From positions 651,626 to 715,625 of the forward strand of contig NW_006920872.1 of NCBI RefSeq assembly GCF_000417875.1: a stretch of 64,000 bases of DNA, read 5' to 3'. Position numbers and translations under genes: made by a program. This document shows, piece by piece, positions 54,669 to 64,000 of this stretch; position 1 is the first letter of the stretch, and every line of letters begins with the position of its first letter. This stretch comes from Pseudozyma flocculosa PF-1 (Eukaryota; Basidiomycota; Ustilaginomycetes; Ustilaginales; Ustilaginaceae). A model generated the notes under the pieces. The model searched no databases, was not told the DNA's origin, and saw only the letters and a program-made list of their open reading frames with translations.

Positions 54669-56108
54669 GCCTTCCGCTCGACTCTGTCCTGATCCCTCTC
54701 GAGAGTCAGCCTTCACGCAAGAGGAGCTCGGAGCGTTTGTAGGGCGATGACCAGACCAGAAGATTGCAGAATGCAGCGACTCTCCGTTTTTGACGGCCAG
54801 CACAGACGATGGCCGCGCCCCGCTGTGACGCCTGGCCCTCGTTGATGCCGCATCGACGGCTTGCAGACGATGTCCTGCCCACCGAACCCCGTCTGTGGCT
54901 GGCAACAGAGGCCGATTGCGGCTCTTGCTAGCAGGAGAGCCGGGAAACATCACTGTACGCGAATCAGCCGACGATCGCCGCTTCCCGAGGCGGACACCGT
55001 GCTGATCTTGCGCAGTCGAAAGAGGAGCCTTGCTCGGCTCGTACAACGAGCACAAGATACGGCAGGTCCTCCGGCGTGGTCCTCCAGCGGCACGGGGCTC
55101 GAGCTGCCTTCTCCGCAGATGCTAACGGAAGCGCCGCGTACGGCTATAGTACAAAGTGTAGCAACCATGGGCAGCTCGCAGGCGGGCGCACAGGATCGAT
55201 AGGCTGGGGCTGTCAAGACCCTGATCGGGCTGCCACTCTGCCAAGGCCGGACGAGCGTCACGATAACGCTTTGACGAAGCCGTCGACCAGTGGCGTACTT
55301 CCCGACAGATGCTTTGCATCAAAAGAACATCGTGCTTCTTCAACCTCCAGCGCATCCGCAATGCCACACTGCAATTGCTTCACCGCCGTCGTTGCAGCGT
55401 GCAGAGGCTCCTCGACGCAAACCTCCTCCGCGCGGCAAGGCCTGCAGCCACCCGTCACACTTCATCTCGCCACGGCAACAGCGCGCCCCGATACAGGTAG
55501 TGCACACAGCACACGTACATGCAGCTAGCGGACCACGGACTGCGGGTAAGGTTACGACGAGGTAGGCGACAGGAGACCCGTGCACAGCTGCCAGGGGGCG
55601 AGCGAGCAAAAGACCTGTCACGACTCTCGTCGATCCCGACCCGAATCATGGCCCAACCTCATTGCTACTGCATTGTCCGCCCCGCGTTCCCGGGAAGCCT
55701 TGGCTGGCTGACCCTCGGCACCGTCTGCGAAACTTGAGCTCCGAAGAACGAACCCACTACTCGCGAACCCGAGCCCCTCCTGATGAAGGGCCGTTACGAG
55801 CCGTCCGCTTGGACCGCCGGACGGTGGCTTGCGCTGCTGCACGCTGTCGCTCAGTGATTAGCCTGGTGGCAGGCGGCGGCGTCCGTCTCATCGGCGCTCG
55901 AGCCCAATCTCTGCAAGCTCGGGAGGGGGGCCAACGCGACGTGGCCGGGACCGTGTTGATGGACGAGGTTGCTGAAAGGTGGCGAAACGCTATATCAGTA
56001 GCCTCACCTTTGCCCGCCCACTCCTCGTGCCCCATCCCTTTCGCTGACACGCAACAGAAACACCAAGTCACTGACAGGCTCTCCACTGCCCGCCCGGCCC
56101 CCATCAAA
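54669..56108. promoter_or_regulatory. 1.4 kb region upstream of the Clp1-like gene
   Basis: No gene recognised. Frames on both strands are short or biased. The frame of the Clp1-like protein stays open upstream to 55662, but no good start with family similarity lies there. Lower GC than neighbouring coding DNA. Confidence 0.45.
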
Positions 56109-57434
56109 ATGCCGACTGCAACTGTGGCAGCATCCCGCCTGCCGCCCACGTCGTCAACGGCGACGCTCAGCTCCAACAAAACCGACTCGATGCCAGCAAC
56201 TCGGAGAGCACCACTTCAAGACAGGCTTCAACCACGCAGTGCCTCGCACGCTCCTGGTACATCTCTTCTGACGGTCAGACGCATCGACGAGGTCAATGGT
56301 GTAGGCCACAAGCAGGTGATGCAGCCGAGCGCGGCTATGTTTCCTCCCTCGCGACGCAGGGCTGCCGACAGCCGGGTCAGCTCTCAGTCTTCTCGAGCAC
56401 TTTACCGAGGCTCGCCATCGCGCTGCCCCTCACCACCATCTGCGCCGCGAGTGTCTTCACCGCCAGCTGCTGTCAGTTCACCCCGCCCCAACGGAGCAAT
56501 TTGTCAAGACAGGATCGCTCTCACGATCCCTCAGCGGCTGCCGCGACCGCCAATCCAGGTGATCTCGAACCCGCACTTGGACCTGGCGCAGCATCTGCGC
56601 CGCCATGGCCTCGAGGCCGATGCAAAGGCTGTGCAGACTAGCGGCATGCCGGGCGACTTTCTCCTGGATGCGTATCTCGAGGCGGGCCGGATGGGCAAGT
56701 CGAACTTGCACCAGCAGACAGCCGATTTCGTGCCGCGCCTCCGCAACCAGATCCAAGCCCAGGTCCAGCAGGGCGCCAAGCTGCCCGCCTCGCTCCAGCT
56801 CGACACCACGCTCGACAGCTGTGGCTCTTATCTTCCGCCGACTCATGTGCTGGCCATCTTCAGCGGTACCGACGAGACAATCTTGGTCGCGGCGCACGAT
56901 CTGGTTCTGGCGCTACAGTGCACCTCGATCCCTTTCCTCCCGCCCGTCGTACGCGGCAGGAAGCCTTCAGAGGCGCGGCTGCCCGTTGTGCCCCTATGCC
57001 TACCTCATCCGTCGGCATTCGACTCGGTGCACAAGTGGCTCTACAGCCCGGACTCGCCCTGCCTCTTCGAGGACCTGATCCCGATGGCATTCGTGGTCCG
57101 TCTCCTTGCCACGCTGTCCAACGAGCGGTATCAACGGGACGAGCTGGCGTCCCTCTCGCTGCTCGAGATGGACAACGTCGGGGCGCGCTTAAAAGTGTCG
57201 CTTGCCCTATCTTATCTCGCCACTTCAACGTTGCTCGATGTGCTCAAGCGCATCCAGGCGGTGTGGAAGAACGGCGCTGCGATGGGCATCACCTCTCTTC
57301 GGTTCTGGGGTCAGCTGGACAAGGCGTGGGAGTCCGTGCTGGGCGCCCTGGTGGAGGCCAAGAGGCGCAAAGCCGCCCTGGCCGCAAGCGGCGCCGACAA
57401 GGCAGCGGATGCACTCGAGCGCGCCGCTATCTGA
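56109..57434 (+). CDS. Clp1-like (clampless family) basidiomycete protein
   Basis: Intronless, 441 residues from the ATG at 56109, chosen because it follows CACCAAG...ATCAAA leader sequence and opens the conserved-looking part; the same frame is open upstream to 55662. The first 140 residues are Ser-, Pro- and Arg-rich and probably disordered. From about residue 150 the protein is compact: DLAQHLRRHGLEADAKAV, GDFLLDAYLEAG, THVLAIFSGTDETILVAAHD, LQCTSIPFLPP, LPVVPLCLPHPSAFDSVHKWLY, LIPMAFVVRLLATL. This pattern resembles the Clp1 family of mushrooms and smuts, where Clp1 acts downstream of the homeodomain mating proteins in clamp formation and dikaryon growth. The assignment rests on recalled resemblance and is moderate. 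Confidence 0.55.
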   Translation: MPTATVAASRLPPTSSTATLSSNKTDSMPATRRAPLQDRLQPRSASHAPGTSLLTVRRIDEVNGVGHKQVMQPSAAMFPPSRRRAADSRVSSQSSRALYRGSPSRCPSPPSAPRVSSPPAAVSSPRPNGAICQDRIALTIPQRLPRPPIQVISNPHLDLAQHLRRHGLEADAKAVQTSGMPGDFLLDAYLEAGRMGKSNLHQQTADFVPRLRNQIQAQVQQGAKLPASLQLDTTLDSCGSYLPPTHVLAIFSGTDETILVAAHDLVLALQCTSIPFLPPVVRGRKPSEARLPVVPLCLPHPSAFDSVHKWLYSPDSPCLFEDLIPMAFVVRLLATLSNERYQRDELASLSLLEMDNVGARLKVSLALSYLATSTLLDVLKRIQAVWKNGAAMGITSLRFWGQLDKAWESVLGALVEAKRRKAALAASGADKAADALERAAI

Positions 57435-58594
57435 ACGTGGCTTCGGCCTTCCCTGAGTTCATACCCTCCCATGCATCGATACCTCCCTTCCATCTGTCCG
57501 CACACAGAAAGTGTACACTTGCATCCCTCTCCACGCTCTCGGGACGTGGTGCACCCGCATATACCCATCTTCGCACGCGGCCTCTCGAATACAGCCACCA
57601 TGCCTCGAACCCCGCTCTTCTTCGCGCCTGATCAGAAGTAGGCCGATATCGTCCTTACGCGGTCCGGGCTCGCATCGCAAATCCAGGAGATTCATGAGCC
57701 TTGGATGCGCCTGTGTAAGCTACCGGGCGAGTGGTTCGATGTCCGCTGAAGTTGTTTGTGGAGATGGAGAGGGCGAGGACCTTATACTTTTTAAGGTAGA
57801 CTATGACGTGTACTCTGGACCTGGAGAGAACGAGAGCGGCGCGAGGAACGAGGAATACGGCCACGCTACGCTGATGACCGCACTCAGTCCACCGCCGGTA
57901 CCATCCTCGCCGCTCTGAACATTAGCACATAATGGCAGTCTTCACCACCGCTCAACAGCGCGACGAAGCCGGCCGACGCGTCTCATGGGCGAGGGTGGCT
58001 GATGGGACGCGAGAGATTGGGAGAAAGGCAGACCGCGACAGCCACAGTGTTGAGGGAAGCAAAGACAGTCGCAAAAGTACAAGTGGAGTGGGGACCAATG
58101 ACACCGTGTGGCACCACAGACTACTTCAGCTTCTTCTTGGGACGGAGCTGCGACGAGTGGCCGCACTTTCGCTTGCGGCAGTTGGTCGCGCGAGGAGGGA
58201 GGCGGGCGTAGCACTTGCGGCAGATCTGCTTGTCGCTCCCGTGGCACGCGAGCCGATTCACTTTGGGGGCGGTGCCGCGCCATTGTTTCGGTCAACAAGC
58301 AAGATCCTCAGCTCCACCACGTATCTGGTGGTCAGCGACGCGCACGTCTGCCAAGTGAGACTCCTGCGCAGAGGCCCGGGCGTACGCGGGAGACAGATGC
58401 GGTGGACGACGTATTCGTAGACGATGCAGTGGATTGACATGGACCGGGAGATAGTACAGGACAACGACAGGTGAGATGCTGGCGACACAGCCCAAGGTAT
58501 TGTGACGATGGAAAGATGCGAGACGTGATGGATCGACGGACGGATGACGAAGAGCAGCGAGAGCGAGGGACGGGACCAACCACACTGCTGCCCA
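57435..58594. other. Convergent region containing an inverted copy of the UBI-L40 3' end
   Basis: Between the Clp1-like and REI1 stop codons. The segment 57971-58236 is a copy of the eL40 3' exon and downstream DNA (separate entry). The remaining about 890 bases show no gene. Confidence 0.5.
57971..58236 (-). pseudogene. Inverted partial duplicate of the ubiquitin-eL40 3' exon and 3' flank
   Basis: The reverse complement of this 266-base segment appears identical to 62316-62581. It contains the last 38 codons of eL40 (from [10 protein letters not shown] to the terminal KKKLK and TAG) plus 150 bases of 3' flank. It lacks ubiquitin, the promoter and the start of the exon, so it cannot make the protein. 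Identity over both coding and non-coding parts points to a recent event or ongoing gene conversion. Confidence 0.9.
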
Positions 58595-60070
58595 TTACTG
58601 GAGCAGCGGATCGCGGAAGTGCTTCTGGTTGTTGTTGGTGAAGGCGACGCGAGTCTTGTAGGCCTCCTTTCTCGCAACGTCGCGGAACTCGCGGATGTGT
58701 CGCTTGGCTTCCTTGGCCTCGCCACGGTTTCGAGCCTTGACCACCTGTCCTCCGCGATCCTTGACAAGGGTGCCGTCGCGCTTGTGGTGACCCATGCCGC
58801 TGTCCTGAATGAGCCGTCTCGCGAGCGCGCTGCCGCCGCCGAACCGCTGCGAGTCCTCGTGATCGTAGAGCGACGGCCTCGCCGAAAGGTTCTGTTCGTA
58901 GTATCGACGCAGACTGCGGTGGCCGATCCTCGCCCCCGATGGGAGGATCAGCTCGTTCTCCGAGTCTCCGTACCGCACGCCTTGGTTGCGATCAGTGCCG
59001 CGGGGCGCCGTGAGATCGACAACCTCGTCGCCGCCATCGTCTTCGACAACATCTTCCATGTCTTCGTCGCCATCCGCATCCTCCCACTCCTCGTCCTCCT
59101 CGGCGTCGACGGGGTAGCTGCTGGTGAAGTCGTAGAAGTCTGAGAACTCGAGTTGGTCGACTTCAAGCTCATAGGCAATCTTGCAGTGGCACTTGTCGAT
59201 CATGTGCTTGCGGACCGCCGACATCTCGTGGAAGCCGCGGCCCTTGCCGTTGCAATAGAGGCAGATGTTGCCCACCGAGACCTTGTCGGCGAGGTACGAC
59301 ATCATGCCGGGCAGGTCGACAAGGTACTCGGAGTCTGGGATGAAAAAGCCGTGCGCCTTTGACATGTGCGCCAGAGACTCAGTCAGCGAGGCGAAGCCGG
59401 ACGCGGAGCAGAAGATGCACTCCTTGGCGGGATCGATCCGCCTAGACGACGCCACCTTGGCGTCAACTGCGGCCTGGATCTCCTCCTCCGTCGCGTTCTC
59501 GTCGACCATCAGCGTCTGTCTGAGGTTCTTCTTCCTCTCAGCCTTGGCTTCGGCCGACTCTTCGGCGGCCACGACGGTGTTCGGCAGACTCGCGTTCACC
59601 GCGTCCACCTGCGCCGGGTTCGGTACCGTGAAAACAAGCGGCACGTCCCCGCCCTTGCTCTTCTGGTCATCGGCTGGCGCGGCCATGGTGGGCGCCTTGA
59701 CGAGCCTGGCCTCGTTGTCCTTGTGCTTGCGCGAGTTGAGGTGATCCTTGTACGCGTTTTGCGAAAGGAAGACCTTGTTGCAGGCGACGCATCGGTCGTG
59801 GGCAGCGCTGGCCTGGCTTTCCTCGGCCGACTGCTGGGCGCGGCGCTCGAGAATCTTGGCGTTGAACACGTCGGCCTTGACTGGCGGCAAATTTGCGACA
59901 CGTCGCTTCATGTTGTATCGGTGAAGGTCGGATCGGTAGTGGGTGCGCTGATCCTCGGGGTTGGGGAAGGCGATGCTGCACGAGAGACATGTAAAGAGCG
60001 GCGTCTCATCGTCGTATTGCATCGGCTCGGGCGGCGGAGAGCCGGAAGAAGCTCCGACGATGGTGGCCAT
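58595..60070 (-). CDS. REI1: Cytoplasmic 60S biogenesis factor REI1 (ZNF622 family)
   Basis: Zinc-finger protein that helps strip Arx1/Alb1 from pre-60S particles and probes the exit tunnel. Intronless, 491 residues. C2H2 fingers: FTCLSCSIAFPNPEDQRTH...H (about 26-49), CVACNKVFLSQNAYKDHLNSRKH (about 94-116) and further fingers near ECIFCSASGFASLTESLAHMSKAHG and ICLYCNGKGRGFHEMSAVRKHM. A central acidic stretch (DAEEDEEWEDADGDEDMED) precedes a C-terminal basic region ending NQKHFRDPLLQ, the hallmark REI1 terminus. Start chosen at the first Met (MATIVGASSG). Lies between the two arms of the 266-base inverted repeat. Confidence 0.95.
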   Translation of the reverse strand: MATIVGASSGSPPPEPMQYDDETPLFTCLSCSIAFPNPEDQRTHYRSDLHRYNMKRRVANLPPVKADVFNAKILERRAQQSAEESQASAAHDRCVACNKVFLSQNAYKDHLNSRKHKDNEARLVKAPTMAAPADDQKSKGGDVPLVFTVPNPAQVDAVNASLPNTVVAAEESAEAKAERKKNLRQTLMVDENATEEEIQAAVDAKVASSRRIDPAKECIFCSASGFASLTESLAHMSKAHGFFIPDSEYLVDLPGMMSYLADKVSVGNICLYCNGKGRGFHEMSAVRKHMIDKCHCKIAYELEVDQLEFSDFYDFTSSYPVDAEEDEEWEDADGDEDMEDVVEDDGGDEVVDLTAPRGTDRNQGVRYGDSENELILPSGARIGHRSLRRYYEQNLSARPSLYDHEDSQRFGGGSALARRLIQDSGMGHHKRDGTLVKDRGGQVVKARNRGEAKEAKRHIREFRDVARKEAYKTRVAFTNNNQKHFRDPLLQ

Positions 60071-62581
<2,511 letters not shown>

Positions 62582-62779
62582 AGCGGCCATTCATCGATCG
62601 AGCCATCAGGTTTGTGGCAGCTACTACCACCCGTGGCCTCTGTCCTGACACATTCTACTTGCCCACCTCGGGCTTTCGCCTGTGCGGGGGTCATGCAGCT
62701 CACCCTTGGCGGCGGCATGCACAATCAAAATGACCCCATGCCTTATAGGTCTATGAACACATTTCCTTCGTCATTGTGC

Positions 62780-62835
62780 CTGGCGTTCCGAGAACGACAG
62801 TCGGTTCCTGGCGTTCCGAGAACGACAGTCGGTTC
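62780..62835. repeat. 28-base tandem duplication
   Basis: Two perfect adjacent copies of a 28-base unit beginning CTGGCGTTCCGAGAACGACA (62780-62807 and 62808-62835). Confidence 0.95.
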
Positions 62836-64000
62836 AACAAAGGCCATTTGGTGGGCCAAATCTGCACAAGAAGAAGCAGGGCTGGCTGGTGGGCAGTTTC
62901 ACAGCGGGAGAGCATGACTGGCAGCAGATCTGGGCCTCAGACTTAGACGAGCTTCTGTACTTGCAATTCACGGAACGCCGGGCTCGTGCCTCTTATGTAT
63001 AAGTTGCTACTTCCAGCCGTGCATGAGATGATGCTGACCTGGGTGCGCCATCAACACCACCCCTGCCAACTTGCAGCACCAGCACACCAAAGACGGCATC
63101 ATCTTGGTCCTCAACAACACATTGACATGTATCAGCAAGCCCGCCGTTGCTCCTGCGGTGAGTCACAATCATGAATTGCCCCCAATCAGCAGGCACCTGC
63201 AACATCTGACTTGACCAACCTGCCCTTGCTCTCCTTCCTGCTGCACATCATCACCCGTGCCCCCTCATAGCTAGCAGCAGGGTCGAGCCTGATTTAGGTT
63301 GTAGGCAGGCTACAATCGGAAGGAAATTGGGAATTGATCCCTAAATACGATTTTTTGATGTGCAGCCTAGCTACGACTAGCTACGATCCAAAATCTGGAC
63401 CCTTGCCCACCTACGATCCGAGATTGTAGCACCACCTGCCTGCCTGCTGGCCTGCCTTGCTACCTCCCCACCTTGCCTCTGCACAGTCAATGGCGTCAAT
63501 CATCGGAATCCTCAGAGAGCTGTCTCCGATGATTCCGATGATTGACGGCGCTTCCTCCGTTTCCGCCCTGCCTGTTGCAGCAAGCAGTCAAGCTGCCTGG
63601 TGTTGCGCGCTGGCTTTTCCCAGCCGGCGCGCGCGCCCTATTTTCTGCGCTGCCACAGGCGCGCGCCTCCTGCCTTCCATCCATCACTTCACTCCATCTC
63701 ACTTTTGCCTGCCTGTCAGCTAGCACACCTGGCTGGCAGGCTTGGGCGGGTGGGCCGGCTGGCTGGCGCGGCTGACTAAGCTTGCGCGTGCGCAAAAAAG
63801 AGGAGGCCAGACCATGTCGCCTGCATGCGTGCTCACGCAGGCTTGCTGGCTGGCGTGCGTGTGTGCTCATGCAGGCTCACTGCCTGCATGACCACCCGCC
63901 TGCCCGCTGAGCCTTGCCCGCCCACCAGCTGAGCCTTGCCCGCCAGTGTGGCCTTGCCTGCCCGCCTGCCTTGGTATAAAGACCCGCCCCTCTCTGCTGT

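Noticed and set aside
55662..56108. N-terminal extension of the Clp1-like reading frame
   Set aside because: The frame is open, but the sequence looks like leader DNA and carries no conserved block. The ATG at 56109 is a better start.
57932..58420. 162-codon plus-strand frame beginning MAVFTTAQQRDEAG
   Set aside because: Most of it is the antisense of the duplicated eL40 3' exon and flank, so it is not an independent gene.

Overview
The window is eukaryotic, GC-rich nuclear DNA from a basidiomycete fungus. Genes are compact and most are split by short introns with GTGAGT-like donors and (C/T)AG acceptors. The strongest taxonomic signal is at 8.7-13.0 kb: a STE3-type pheromone receptor gene between two CAAX-ending lipopeptide pheromone precursor genes, next to a pantothenate synthetase (panC/PAN6) gene, in DNA crowded with ACAAAGGG motifs. 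ACAAAGGG is the core of the Prf1 pheromone-response element of smut fungi. This arrangement resembles the mating-type a locus of Ustilaginomycotina, so the organism is probably a smut or a smut-related yeast; the species cannot be named from the sequence.

Layout. 0-8 kb: mitochondrial uS19m (RSM19), an Asterix-family ER protein, DAHP synthase, the complex III assembly factor CBP4 and pantothenate synthetase. 8.7-13.0 kb: the mating locus, with pheromone gene 1 (minus), receptor (minus) and pheromone gene 2 (plus). 13.9-19.6 kb: proteasome RPN10, CCR4-NOT deadenylase CAF1/POP2 and a UBE2G1/UBC7-type E2. 20.6-29.5 kb: RNA polymerase III second-largest subunit, an unrecognised 504-residue coiled-coil protein and the PP6/SIT4 catalytic subunit. 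32.1-37.3 kb: a RanBP2-type zinc-finger protein and protein disulfide isomerase. A 3.8 kb gene-poor stretch follows. 41.1-48.5 kb: CDC24-type Rho GEF, a 2H cyclic phosphodiesterase and eEF1B-gamma with an intronic box C/D snoRNA that looks like snR38. 48.8-57.4 kb: a NEO1-class P4-ATPase, complex I subunit NDUFA6 and a Clp1-like protein. 58.6-62.4 kb: REI1 and the ubiquitin-eL40 fusion. The last 1.5 kb has no recognised gene.

Most genes are single-copy housekeeping loci on alternating strands. The functional theme that stands out is sexual development. Pheromone and receptor genes share a promoter region dense in candidate Prf1 sites. Candidate downstream players lie on the same chromosome segment: CDC24 (polarity and Cdc42 activation) and a Clp1-like protein (the clampless family, needed for dikaryon growth in other basidiomycetes). 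No homeodomain (b locus) genes and no lga2/rga2-like genes were seen.

Two further structures deserve attention. The first is a 266 bp inverted copy of the 3' end of the ubiquitin-eL40 gene about 4 kb away (57971-58236 against 62316-62581). The second is the snoRNA in the eEF1B-gamma intron, whose host gene matches that of snR38 in budding yeast. Exon boundaries were deduced by eye from splice consensus, reading phase and family conservation. They are internally consistent in phase but are not backed by transcript data.
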